NCBI GenBank assembly: GCA_026709065.1
Contig: JAPOTS010000047.1
Span: 1 to 64,000 of the forward strand
From: Bacteroidota bacterium
GTDB taxonomy: Bacteria > Bacteroidota > Rhodothermia > Rhodothermales > Bin80
Length of the DNA stretch: 64,000 bases
Direction of reading: 5' to 3'
The notes below the pieces were generated by a model. It ran no database searches. It was not told where the DNA came from and saw only the letters and a list, made by a program, of their open reading frames with translations. Shown piece by piece: positions 8,506 to 17,615 of the stretch (the stretch's first letter is position 1; every line of letters starts with the position of its first letter). The position numbers and the translations under genes are program-made.

Positions 8506-9639
8506 TCACTCCGCAACCTCGTATACGGCGATGTAGGGACCATACTCCTCGGAATTGATACTCGCATATGCACGACCTGCTTTTATCACTTTAAGGAGCA
8601 GGTTAGCTGGGAGTTCCATCTCGCCAAGAAGCGTACTTTCGGAGTCAAGGATCAACCATTTGGCATATTCTGATTTCGGTTCAGGGAATTTCCTGATCCA
8701 GATGTGTCCATGATCATCAACCACCAGTGCGTCATACGCAGGTTTTGTCACAGGAAGTAATTTAGATCTTCGTATGGATCTTTGATTTCTTCTTGAAAGG
8801 ATTTTCTTTACTTCAGCATCTATCTCTTTTTGGGTAACGGGGCTAGCTTCATGTGCGATCTTTACGGTTCCTATTTTGTCACCCTTTTCGGAAGTAATTG
8901 AAATGTCAATCACGTCATTCCAACCAGCATATAATAACCCGTCTTTATAGGCAAAATAAGGACTTCTGCCAAAAGGTAATGGCATCACGGCGATAGACGA
9001 TCTAGATGTCCTAACGACTGTTTCAGCAGCAGGTAGTTTTGCTAAGAATGTTTGAGTGATCCCTTGTCTGTCCGCTAGGTTTACAAATGAAAATCTTGAT
9101 TCATCAGGATCATATCCACCAGATGAACTATTTGGCGGACGGTAGAATGTATGATATCTGAACACATAACCAGTAGTGGTCACTCCTAACAAATTTAAAG
9201 GACTTGACGGATTTAATCCGCTTGAAGGAACAGTAATACTGTAGGCGTATCGTAATGTAGTTGAATCAAAAACCAGTAACCGTAGCAATTCCACATCAAA
9301 GACATAAACAGAATCTCCCGGACCAGCGAGGATGCTACTACTGTTTTTAAACTCACCAGGGCCTTTTCCTTGTGCACCGACGTAGCCAGCAAAATGCCCC
9401 TCATCTGAAAAGTACATCACAGGAGACTCCCCGTGCCCACCAACGAATAAATAATTGTTACTGTTCACTGCTATTTGGGCATACTCGTGGTGTGCAAATA
9501 AGATGGAGTCTCCCCGAGCTTCATCCCCAATACGATAAATCTCAGAAAACTCATATGAAGACGAATTAATCTGAGCACTTGCTATTCTACACAAGAATAT
9601 AATAGAGAAAGCAATTGTTACCAGAAAACAATTTCGCAT
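8506..9639 (-). CDS. Secreted 6-bladed beta-propeller protein
   Basis: The intact protein has 377 residues from the ATG at 9639. That start gives a clean signal peptide (MRNCFLVTIAFSIIFLCRIASAQ); an in-frame ATG further upstream would bury it. The mature part repeats short blades with the pattern 'D..DNxYVxD......V..F...G.....', for example GPGDSVYVFDVELLRLLVFD, DGLLYAGWNDVIDI and VVDDHGHIWIRKFP, and has the KGPGEF motif common in 6-bladed propeller proteins of Bacteroidota. Such proteins are exported and probably bind peptides or polysaccharides; the exact ligand is unknown. A decayed paralogue lies downstream and a decayed small secreted peptide gene lies upstream on the same strand, suggesting a once larger cluster. 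Confidence 0.75.
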   Translation of the reverse strand: MRNCFLVTIAFSIIFLCRIASAQINSSSYEFSEIYRIGDEARGDSILFAHHEYAQIAVNSNNYLFVGGHGESPVMYFSDEGHFAGYVGAQGKGPGEFKNSSSILAGPGDSVYVFDVELLRLLVFDSTTLRYAYSITVPSSGLNPSSPLNLLGVTTTGYVFRYHTFYRPPNSSSGGYDPDESRFSFVNLADRQGITQTFLAKLPAAETVVRTSRSSIAVMPLPFGRSPYFAYKDGLLYAGWNDVIDISITSEKGDKIGTVKIAHEASPVTQKEIDAEVKKILSRRNQRSIRRSKLLPVTKPAYDALVVDDHGHIWIRKFPEPKSEYAKWLILDSESTLLGEMELPANLLLKVIKAGRAYASINSEEYGPYIAVYEVAE

Positions 9640-9747
9640 GTTAAACAGGAATGGAAGTCCACACATGAATTGCATAACCCTCCGAGAACTCATGGGAAGG
9701 ATACTGTAAACTATGAGTATTTTGAAGCATCAAAAGAATGCTAAGCT

Positions 9748-9974
9748 TTATGACATTTCACAATCAGAAAACAACTTCTTAAACCATGAATAGGATTTTG
9801 CTGAACATGTGCCATCTGTACTGACTTTTCGGGCATCTCCACAGAATTAGCCGCATAGAGCAACACAATCTCCATGTGCAGAGACACTTGACGAGGTAGC
9901 GGGGGTGGTAGAGAGGGCCATCAGTCCCATTACGATGACCAAGAAGCTAAAAAGTTAATCACTAATGCGTTCAT
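9748..9974 (-). pseudogene. Remnant of a small secreted cysteine-containing peptide
   Basis: On the minus strand an ATG at 9974 opens MNALVIN. One frame shift later the sequence reads LFSFLVIVMGLMALSTTPA then SSSVSAHGDCVALCG, an in-frame TAA (9847-9849), and continues FCGDARKVSTDGTCSAK to a final TAA at 9748. A hydrophobic leader followed by about four Cys is the plan of a small exported peptide. Bacteroidota 6-bladed-propeller genes are often accompanied by such peptides, and the propeller gene follows here. One frame shift plus one stop suggest decay. The reading is mine alone and needs homologues. Confidence 0.35.
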
Positions 9975-10089
9975 TTTTGAAAATTTTTTGGTGGAAAAAT
10001 ACTTCAGGGAGTAAATATCTGGTGGAAAAATCTCCCTTCAACCCAATCTAATAATTTGTAGAATAAATACCAAATTTCTGAAATAACTA

Positions 10090-10633
10090 TTATTCATTGG
10101 CAGATGGTATCTGACTACTCTGGCTCTGAAGTGCCTTTTGTACAATTTTATCCAAATCATTTGTATTAAGGACTCCTTGAAAAAGCATTCCGTCAATAAT
10201 TAAAGTAGGTATGGCGGTGATCTCCAGAGATTCTCCCAAACGCATGTCACTATATATCTTTTCAGAAGGAATACTCTGCCCTATACATTCACGAAACCCT
10301 GTTAAGTTAGGGATTCCAACATTTCGTGCAAAAACCTACCAAGTCAGTGCTGGTTGCCTGACCCTGATGTTCAAATAATTTCCTGTGATACACTTCAAAT
10401 TTGCCCTGTTCATTAGCACTTTCAGAAGCAACCGCAGATGGATAGGCCGCAGAGTGATATGGAAGAGGAAAATGTCTATAGGTAATTGCCACATCGTTTG
10501 GGTATCTCCTATGTATCTCATTCAAGGTAGGCTGAATGCGTTGACAGAAAGGGCACTCATAATCAAAGAATTCTACAATCTTTATTTTCCCATTCTCTGG
10601 CCAGATTCTTCTGATTCTGGAATTGTAATGCAA
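10090..10633 (-). pseudogene. DsbA/thioredoxin-fold protein, frame-shifted
   Basis: The first part reads KIKIVEFFDYECPFCQRIQP, containing the CxxC (CPFC) of a DsbA-like oxidoreductase, then YRHFPLPYHSAAYPSAVASE, and stops at 10307. Shifting frame by one base at the A5 run on the plus strand (10330-10334) restores a normal continuation: VFARNVGIPNLTGFRECIG, LGESLEITAIPTLIIDGMLF with the cis-Pro segment (TAIPTLII), and a natural stop at 10090. A single-base change in a homopolymer therefore breaks an otherwise complete domain. No convincing leader or start is visible upstream, so the 5' end may also be lost. It may be a pseudogene or a sequencing error. Confidence 0.75.
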
Positions 10634-10944
10634 TTGATATCGTGAGGCTGATCAAATCTCATCTATTTGAGCCAATTTCGAATTAATGGATGGATTTTTG
10701 ATACTTGATTTAATTCTTGTGTTCCAATTAGATGCTCAAAGGAATGAAGGGATTCGCTTAAAAAGAAATTTTCACATACTCCTCCTAATCTCCAAAAATC
10801 GTGAATTTGTGGATAGCACCGCCCGCAAGCCTTGGAGGATCATGCAGATTGATCCATAATGAGACTTGGGAATTAACAAAAAAGCTTTTTGACGGTGAGT
10901 AAATGTCATGTCACCTGATCAGATTAGGCTTTCCCTGTATCAAG
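10634..10944. other. Gap between two pseudogenes
   Basis: About 310 bp. The minus strand contains a short open stretch (FFLSESLHSFEHLIG and onward) ending just before the DsbA-like remnant. It could be part of that gene's lost N-terminus, but I cannot align it to anything. No RNA or regulatory element is recognisable. Confidence 0.35.
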
Positions 10945-11741
10945 TTAGGGGTGATATAGCTCGCCAAAATTGGCTGAAATTCGTTGAGCAAGACGTGATT
11001 TAAGATCTTCGGGTGTGCTCCAGAAGATACATGGATACTGTTGGATATCAAAATGAATCATCCCAGTGAATTCAGCCAGCAGGTAAAAATGACGGGTATG
11101 CTTAGCCCATGAGCAAAACCAGCTTCATAGCAAACACTCCCTGGTGTGCACCTTTTATTGTGCCATCTTTTTCTTTTTTGACTTCTCCTTCAGTTAAGTC
11201 CACAACTACAAATTTCGATCTACGAATTTCGGCCATGATCTGATCGTCAATTTTGTCAAATGTTCTGTCTGATCAATATGTTTTGCCGAATAACCACATT
11301 CCTCAACTCCAGATTTAATCCCCTTGTAGTATGCATCATCAAGCGATGAATCAAACCACATTGCTACGAATGCTTGCGTTGAATCTATGATTCGGTTTCC
11401 CAAGTTAGCTAGATGAGTATGGCCTTTTATTGTGAGCCTGCAGCGCACAGTTACGCTTGCCTGTTCAGATGGAGGTTCTATCAAACCTGACTTTCCAGAC
11501 AAATTAGCAGGTAGTCTACCTCTTTCAGTTCCGTTGAAACAACCCCAGATTGAGGATTTTGATCAGATTCCAAACCTTCACAAAACTGTAAAAAATCTTC
11601 AATCATTTTTTTGAAGACTACGCTTATATGGAGACAAATCTTATGCTTCCCCTGGTAAGGATGGCCCGAATAACCAACAGGAAAATGATTATGAATAAGA
11701 CTAGCCAGCAACAAAAGAACATTTTGAAAGCCGGAAAACAT
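10945..11741 (-). pseudogene. AFVAMWF-motif protein (TIR-/deoxyribosyltransferase-like), multiply frame-shifted
   Basis: Reading the minus strand and changing frame several times recovers one protein. An upstream part EDFLQFCEGLESDQNPQSGV runs to LLICLE. After a shift near 11,500 come SGKSGLIEPPSEQ, the hallmark STQAFVAMWFDSSLDDAYY and GIKSGVEECGY. After a shift near 11,250 come KIDDQIMAEIRRSKFVVVDL and DGTIKGAHQGV. After a shift near 11,135 comes YEAGFAHGLSIPVIFTC, and after one near 11,060 come HFDIQQYPCIFWSTPEDL and the stop at 10945. I know these conserved blocks from uncharacterised bacterial proteins thought to have a nucleoside 2-deoxyribosyltransferase/TIR-like fold. At least four frame shifts make this a clear pseudogene. 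The fold assignment is from memory. Confidence 0.75.
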
Positions 11742-12099
11742 TTTGAAATGTCATTTGCAAATGTCGCGAATGTTATGGAAACAGGTTGAAAAAAATGGGG
11801 GTCAAAATACCACACTCCGGTCCGTATTCCTGCACATATGAAAGGGGAAGGCTCCCGTACCCTGACATCATCTAGATTATACAAGAATAGACGCACTAAG
11901 TATTGATGGGTAATCTCTTGAATAGTAATATAAGTTCAAAAAAATGTTACAGGCAACCAGATCATTTATTCCATCAGTTAGATGTATGGTTTTTTTTGAG
12001 TATCTTTGATGAAGCTTCTGAATTTACCTACTGTAAAATATGGACTGAATGTCATTGTTCATGAGAAAGAATCGTTTCAAAAATTGCCCTTAAGTATTC
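11742..12099. other. Non-coding interval before the recombinase-like gene
   Basis: About 360 AT-rich bases. A 90-codon minus-strand frame (11624-11896) overlaps the pseudogene remnant and has no recognisable content beyond a hydrophobic run. The stretch 11,990-12,099 presumably contains the promoter of the gene at 12,100. No consensus is clear to me. Confidence 0.35.
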
Positions 12100-13011
12100 A
12101 TGATTAAAGATCGAGATTTAGTCAAGGTTTTTTCCACGGATACCCTCATTGTTCGAATTAGATGGTTTCTGAGCGTATTAGCAGAAACGAAATCCAAAGC
12201 AACTGTCGATACCTACAGGCGAGCTCTTGGAATCTTTACTCTGTGGATAGATGAGCAGGGCGGTACGATGGAACTATCTCAAAAGAACCTTGAAATGTTT
12301 CCTGTGTACCTTAGAACTCGACGAAAAGTCACAGTTCGTACAGTCTACACATATCTCACTGCATTACGTAAATTTTTCGCATTTCTTACCAAAGAAGGCA
12401 TGTTGGATAATAATCTTGCTAAAGACCTTCGGATTGATGAAAAACCAGCATCAAAGGGGCGTGAAATATTGACACCAGACGAAGTCAAACGACTCGTTGA
12501 AATCTCTTATGAGGAGAATCCAATTCAGATTAGAGATAAAGCAATTTTATTATGTATGCTTCTGGAAGGGCTTTCAGAATCTGATATCGAGAGAGCTAAT
12601 TTTGGGGACATTGAGAATACTATCACTGGAAAAGAATTACGTATCCAAACGAAAAGCGGCCCCATCGCTATCCCCTTAGATCAACGGACATTCAATGCAA
12701 TCAGTGACTATATAAAAGTGAGATCATGGCAATTAAAACCTAAAGATCCGCTTTTCGTGAGCCATAGTCCACATAAATCCAATGAACGAATGACGCGCAG
12801 AAACGTCAGATCTAGGATGCGATTTATTCTTGATCATGTAAAAATAACCCGGGTAGACGTATCTCCACAAAGCTTGTGCTATACCGCTTTATATCTTCTT
12901 ATCACTAATGGAACATCAAAAGAAGATATTCGGAGGCGCTTTCGTCCTTTCCAACTTTTTCATCGCATTATAGCACTCAAAGAAAAGGGGCTTATTGATG
13001 AGGACTACTAA
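12100..13011 (+). CDS. Tyrosine-recombinase-like protein lacking most catalytic residues
   Basis: The 303-residue protein follows the XerC/XerD plan: an N-terminal helical core-binding domain (about 17-112, with KATVDTYRRALGIFTLWI and YLTALRKFFAFLTKEG) and a catalytic-type domain (122-300). The conserved Lys survives in IQTKSGP (K185). The other active-site positions do not: GLRxSE is GLSESD (Arg to Ser159), HxLRH is QSLCY (residues 257-261), LGH is FRP, and no Tyr aligns at the nucleophile position near 288-292. It probably binds DNA but cannot recombine it. The frame is intact among neighbouring pseudogenes, which suggests a retained function. Its stop overlaps that of the convergent porQ gene. 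Confidence 0.8.
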   Translation: MIKDRDLVKVFSTDTLIVRIRWFLSVLAETKSKATVDTYRRALGIFTLWIDEQGGTMELSQKNLEMFPVYLRTRRKVTVRTVYTYLTALRKFFAFLTKEGMLDNNLAKDLRIDEKPASKGREILTPDEVKRLVEISYEENPIQIRDKAILLCMLLEGLSESDIERANFGDIENTITGKELRIQTKSGPIAIPLDQRTFNAISDYIKVRSWQLKPKDPLFVSHSPHKSNERMTRRNVRSRMRFILDHVKITRVDVSPQSLCYTALYLLITNGTSKEDIRRRFRPFQLFHRIIALKEKGLIDEDY

Positions 13012-13964
13012 AGTTTTGTAGAGACTGTAAATTGATGCAGTCCACCAAACGACCATGAGCTGTACGAGTAATCCAGATGAAATCGTCTTAGTCTCAAACC
13101 AAATCCGATAGATATTCCTGCTAAATCAAGCCTTCGATCTGATTTAAGTTCTCTCTTACGGTGATTATAGCCCATTCTTACATGAAACACTGGGATTGCT
13201 TGAAACTCCAAGCTCAGGATTGCATGCTCAAAGCCCTGATCTAAGGAGGATATTTCTGGGGTATCTTGTAAGTTAACTAGCGTCAGGCCAATGAGAATGG
13301 GGATATGTTTAAGTCGCTTGGAAGTCGCTATCCTTACATCTAGCGGTAGAGTATCTCGCGTTTGCCCTATATGAGTCAGAGCCAGTCCTAAATTTGATAC
13401 GCCTACACTAGCGGTGAATCCTTGCTCTACGTTATAGTACACTGCACCTGCATCAAATGCAATAGCCAGAGCATTGAATTCAGCGATGGTTGTATAGGCA
13501 ATATGGATATTTGCACCGTAACGCAATCGTGGTTGTAATAAACGCGAAAGCCCAATCGAAAGAGCAAAATTACTGGAAGAGAATGAGCCATCAATTTCAC
13601 CAAGGTCATTAGCGCGATCAATCCTCCCCCATGAAAAAAATCTGATTCCGCCAGTAGCAGTACCAATCCGAGTCAAAGATTTGCTGTATGTAACAGTGCC
13701 AGATTGTAGGTCGCTGAAATGGTTTAACCAAGAAACAGACAAACTTCCATCGGTATTGTCTTGGGGTAATGCTGGATTGTAGTAGATAGTAGTGCTATGA
13801 GGTGAAGCCCCCATCATGATTGTCCCACCCAGAGCCGCTGCCTTTGCCGACGGCTCAAGCCGAAGAAAATCAAAGCTTGATAGCGACTGGCCCGAGGCAT
13901 TCACCGAAGAAAAGGAAACAATTAATAAGACGGGAAGCCAAATCCCCAAATAATTAGATTTCAT
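13008..13964 (-). CDS. porQ: PorQ-like protein of the type IX secretion system
   Basis: The gene encodes 318 residues with a signal peptide (LLIVSFSSVNASGQ near 15-28). The mature part starts SSFDFLRLEPSAKAAALGGT, the usual opening of PorQ/PorV-type outer-membrane barrels. It continues with alternating beta strands, YYNPALPQ (NPA motif), YGANIHIAYTTIAEFNALAI and FTASVGVSNLGLALT, and ends on a strand (HQFTVSTKL). PorQ is a type IX secretion accessory barrel linked to handling the C-terminal signal peptidase PorU. Length and order fit the family. The gene overlaps the convergent recombinase-like gene by 4 bp and diverges from secA, placing two secretion genes side by side without obvious co-transcription. 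Confidence 0.82.
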   Translation of the reverse strand: MKSNYLGIWLPVLLIVSFSSVNASGQSLSSFDFLRLEPSAKAAALGGTIMMGASPHSTTIYYNPALPQDNTDGSLSVSWLNHFSDLQSGTVTYSKSLTRIGTATGGIRFFSWGRIDRANDLGEIDGSFSSSNFALSIGLSRLLQPRLRYGANIHIAYTTIAEFNALAIAFDAGAVYYNVEQGFTASVGVSNLGLALTHIGQTRDTLPLDVRIATSKRLKHIPILIGLTLVNLQDTPEISSLDQGFEHAILSLEFQAIPVFHVRMGYNHRKRELKSDRRLDLAGISIGFGLRLRRFHLDYSYSSWSFGGLHQFTVSTKL

Positions 13965-14129
13965 AAATTGTCTAAAAAGAACCCTTCATCGCAGATTAAA
14001 TGGAACGAACTAATCCTAAACGCGTGTTAAACGCGCTTCGTTTCAGAGCGTATCAATAGAATATCTTATTTTCGTATAAAGATACTTCGCAGAGTGTTAT
14101 AGGTATCAGTTACAGACTTGATCAAACTA

Positions 14130-17100
14130 ATGTTGAATTTTATTAATCAATTCTTTGGCGACAAAAATCAGCGTGAAATCAACCGCACCTATGAGCCGAT
14201 TGTTGAACTGATTCACCAAGCTACTCCCCGAATTAAAGAGCTTACAGATGACCAATTACGTGGGTGTACTCAGGAATTTCGTGAGCAAATTAAAAATGCC
14301 CTTACAGAAATTGAGGAGCGTAAGCAAGAAATCTACGATACGCTGAAGCTTGGATTTGCCGATGATGAGAAAAAAGAATCCCTAACCTTAGAAGATCGAC
14401 AAGACTTTTTTGAAGAGTTAGATGAGTTGGAAGACGAATGGCTTGATGTGGCCGAGGAAACGCTTAACCAGATTCTTCCAGAGGCATTTGCGGTTGTAAA
14501 AGAAGTCTGTATTAGGATGACGGAAAAAGGATCCCTAAAAGTTCGCGCGACCGATCATGATCATGCCATTCGCAAGAAACGTAACTATCCAGACATCCAA
14601 GGATCATATGCTATTTGGACCAATGAATGGGAGGCAGGCGGAACGGCCATAAAATGGGAAATGATTCCCTATGATGTACAGTTGATCGGAGGAACAGTCC
14701 TCCATCTCGGTAATATCGCCGAAATGAAGACGGGTGAAGGGAAAACATTGGTTGCTGTGGCCCCTGTATACTTGAATGCACTCCTTGGCCGAGGAGTCCA
14801 TCTCATAACAGTGAATCCCTATTTAGCACGGCGAGATGCCGAGTGGATGGGGCCTATCTTTGAATTTTTAGGATTAACGGTTGATGTCATTGATGAATAT
14901 GATGCCCATTCTGAGGATCGACGCATGGCTTATCATGCAGATATCACCTACGGAACCAACAACGAATTTGGATTTGATTATCTACGTGATAATTCCTTTG
15001 TGGTTGAACCCAATCAATTAGTTCAACGAGGTCATCATTACGCAATCGTTGACGAGGTTGATTCGGTTCTTGTTGATGAAGCACGAACCCCGCTCATCAT
15101 CAGCGGCCCTGTCCCTCAGGCAGCAAAGAGTCGTTTTGATGAACTCAAGCCCTCGGTTGATCGCTTGGTCAATGCTCAAAAGCGATTAGTGGCAGGCTTT
15201 GTTGCTGAGGCGGATAAAAAATTAAAGGAGCGTGACCGTGCCTTAGAGCGTGGTGAGGAGAAAGAAGCAAAAGATCTGGAGACGGATGCAGGGTTAGCCC
15301 TACTACGTGCTTCAAGAGGATTTCCCCGAAATAAGCGTCTCATCAAACTTCTTCAAGAACCCGGCATTGAGCAACTGAAACGCAAAACTGAATACTTTTA
15401 TTTACAGGATAATGCGAAGCGCATGCCGATCGTAGATGATGAAATGTACTATGCGCTTGATGAAAAACAGCATGCCTTAGAACCCACTGATCAGGGGCGA
15501 GAATTCATTGCAAAAGCGGCAGGAGAGGATGTCAATTTGTTTATCCTTCCAGATATTGGTGAGGAAACTGCCCGCATGAAACGAGAATATGAAGGACATA
15601 AGCAAAAATTATATGACTCTATTCGTGATCGAGAAGATTTGTCTGACCAAAAGCGTGAGCACAAACTTCAGAATGATTTAAGAGTTTTGAAAAACACCCT
15701 TGATGAAGAGACTAGAAAGCTCTATGGAACCTATTCAGACCGTGCAGAGAGGCTCCATGCCATTGAGCAACTTCTAAAAGCGTATACTCTGTATGAGCGT
15801 GATACAGAGTATATCGTTCAAGATGGCAAAGTACAGATCGTTGATACTCATACGGGGAGGGTTCTATCAGGACGTCGCTATTCCGATGGGCTCCATCAGG
15901 CCATTGAGGCCAAAGAAGGCGTCAAAGTTCAGGCCGCAACTCAGACCTATGCTACGATTACACTTCAAAACTACTTCCGTATGTACAGCAAACTCGCTGG
16001 CATGACTGGAACAGCCGAGACGGAGGCAGAAGAGTTTCATAAGATCTATAAGATGGATGTCGTGGTTGTTCCAACCAATGAACCCATTGCCCGTGAAGAC
16101 TTGGAAGATTTGATCTATAGATCCAAACGAGATAAGTATGCTGCTGTCATTGATAAAATTGAGGACTATCATGACCGAGGACAGCCTGTTTTAGTTGGAA
16201 CGACATCTGTTGAAGTCTCTGAAACGCTTAGCCGCATGCTCAAGCGTGCTCGTATTCAGCACAATGTGCTGAATGCTAAGCGAGATAGGGCCATGCAAGA
16301 ATCTTTGATTGTCGCTGAGGCTGGCAAGCGAGGAGCAGTCACGATAGCGACCAATATGGCTGGGCGAGGAACAGATATCAAGCTCGGTTCAGGAATCATC
16401 GAATTAGGAGGATTAGCCATAATCGGCACTGAACGTCACGAAAGTCGCCGAATCGATCTTCAGCTCAGGGGGCGCTCTGGTCGACAAGGAGATCCAGGAG
16501 AAAGTCAATTTTATATATCTCTTGAAGATGATCTCATGCGACTCTTTGGCCCTGACCGTGTAGCCGCTGTCATGGATCGACTCAAACTTGAAGAAGGAGC
16601 CGTCATCAGCCATTCAATGGTAACCAAGAGTATTGAGCGGGCCCAAAAGAAAGTGGAACAGAATAACTTTGCAATTCGGAAACGACAACTTGAATATGAT
16701 GATGTCTTGAATGCCCAACGCGAAGTGATCTATGATCGCCGGATGCATGCGCTTAAAGGGGAGCGATTTCGTGGTGAGATTCTTGATATGCTCTATAAAT
16801 TGACCGCACGACTGGTTGAGCGCTATCATGGAGAAGGTGAAATGGATGAGTTACGTGATGAATTCCGCCGACTCTTATCCTTTGACTATGATATTGATCG
16901 GCAGAGGTTCTTTGATCTTGGTGATGACGGAGTCATTGAGGATGCCTTCCAAAAAGCATCCCAGTTCTATGAGCAAAAACGGTTAGCCTTAGCAGCGCCA
17001 TTTTTTGAGAGTATGAAGGGGATCGCTGAAAGTAATTCAAAGACCAAGCCTCAAAAAGCATTCGTGGACTTTTCGGATGGGCATCGCCGACTACGCACGG

Positions 17101-17603
17101 TCGTTAGAATTCAAGATGTTGTGGACTCCGAAGGACAGGAAATCAATGATAGACTTGAACGAACGGCAATGCTTTCATTTATTGATGAGTACTGGACCGA
17201 GCATTTACGCTCGTTGGATGAAGTCAAAGAAGGCATTGGGCTTCGGGCCTATGGTCAACGCGATCCTTTGGTGGAATATAAGATGGAGGCGTTCCGTCTA
17301 TTCTCCGATGTGATTGAGCAGATTGGCGAAAATGTTGTCACATTTGTATTTAGAGCAGGGCCTATGGTAGAAAAGCGAGGCAATCCGTCAGCGCAGAAAA
17401 GTACGATGGATCCAAAGCGTGCTCAAGAAAGTCAACGGTCAGCGCCTCCTTCATTTGGAATCGCGGGGTCCAACTCCAACGGAGCTGAGCGTGATCCGAG
17501 TGCCAAACGACAACCCGTTCTTGCGGGAGATCATATCGGTAGAAATTCACCATGCCCCTGCGGGAGCGGTAAGAAATATAAACATTGTTGCGGCCGGAAA
17601 TAA
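14130..17603 (+). CDS. secA: Protein translocase ATPase SecA (long form)
   Basis: The motor ATPase drives preproteins through SecYEG. Motifs appear in order: MKTGEGKT (Walker A, about 198-205), GTNNEFGFDYLRDN, the DEVDSVLVDEARTPL helicase motif, the MTGTA segment, NMAGRGTDIKLG and LRGRSGRQGDPG. The C-terminus is a zinc finger, NSPCPCGSGKKYKHCCGRK, that binds SecB or ribosomes. At about 1157 residues it is far longer than E. coli SecA (901). The extra length is charged helical insertion between the first nucleotide-binding domain and the helical core (about 350-560), as in other Bacteroidota-type SecA. I chose the ATG at 14130 (MLNFINQFFG, typical SecA start) over a TTG four codons upstream. 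recN follows 12 bp later. Confidence 0.97.
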   Translation: MLNFINQFFGDKNQREINRTYEPIVELIHQATPRIKELTDDQLRGCTQEFREQIKNALTEIEERKQEIYDTLKLGFADDEKKESLTLEDRQDFFEELDELEDEWLDVAEETLNQILPEAFAVVKEVCIRMTEKGSLKVRATDHDHAIRKKRNYPDIQGSYAIWTNEWEAGGTAIKWEMIPYDVQLIGGTVLHLGNIAEMKTGEGKTLVAVAPVYLNALLGRGVHLITVNPYLARRDAEWMGPIFEFLGLTVDVIDEYDAHSEDRRMAYHADITYGTNNEFGFDYLRDNSFVVEPNQLVQRGHHYAIVDEVDSVLVDEARTPLIISGPVPQAAKSRFDELKPSVDRLVNAQKRLVAGFVAEADKKLKERDRALERGEEKEAKDLETDAGLALLRASRGFPRNKRLIKLLQEPGIEQLKRKTEYFYLQDNAKRMPIVDDEMYYALDEKQHALEPTDQGREFIAKAAGEDVNLFILPDIGEETARMKREYEGHKQKLYDSIRDREDLSDQKREHKLQNDLRVLKNTLDEETRKLYGTYSDRAERLHAIEQLLKAYTLYERDTEYIVQDGKVQIVDTHTGRVLSGRRYSDGLHQAIEAKEGVKVQAATQTYATITLQNYFRMYSKLAGMTGTAETEAEEFHKIYKMDVVVVPTNEPIAREDLEDLIYRSKRDKYAAVIDKIEDYHDRGQPVLVGTTSVEVSETLSRMLKRARIQHNVLNAKRDRAMQESLIVAEAGKRGAVTIATNMAGRGTDIKLGSGIIELGGLAIIGTERHESRRIDLQLRGRSGRQGDPGESQFYISLEDDLMRLFGPDRVAAVMDRLKLEEGAVISHSMVTKSIERAQKKVEQNNFAIRKRQLEYDDVLNAQREVIYDRRMHALKGERFRGEILDMLYKLTARLVERYHGEGEMDELRDEFRRLLSFDYDIDRQRFFDLGDDGVIEDAFQKASQFYEQKRLALAAPFFESMKGIAESNSKTKPQKAFVDFSDGHRRLRTVVRIQDVVDSEGQEINDRLERTAMLSFIDEYWTEHLRSLDEVKEGIGLRAYGQRDPLVEYKMEAFRLFSDVIEQIGENVVTFVFRAGPMVEKRGNPSAQKSTMDPKRAQESQRSAPPSFGIAGSNSNGAERDPSAKRQPVLAGDHIGRNSPCPCGSGKKYKHCCGRK

Positions 17604-17615
17604 CAAAATAATGTG

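Noticed and set aside
11624-11896. Minus-strand 90-codon frame with a hydrophobic run
   Set aside because: It overlaps the reconstructed pseudogene in another frame and no plausible start or family is visible.
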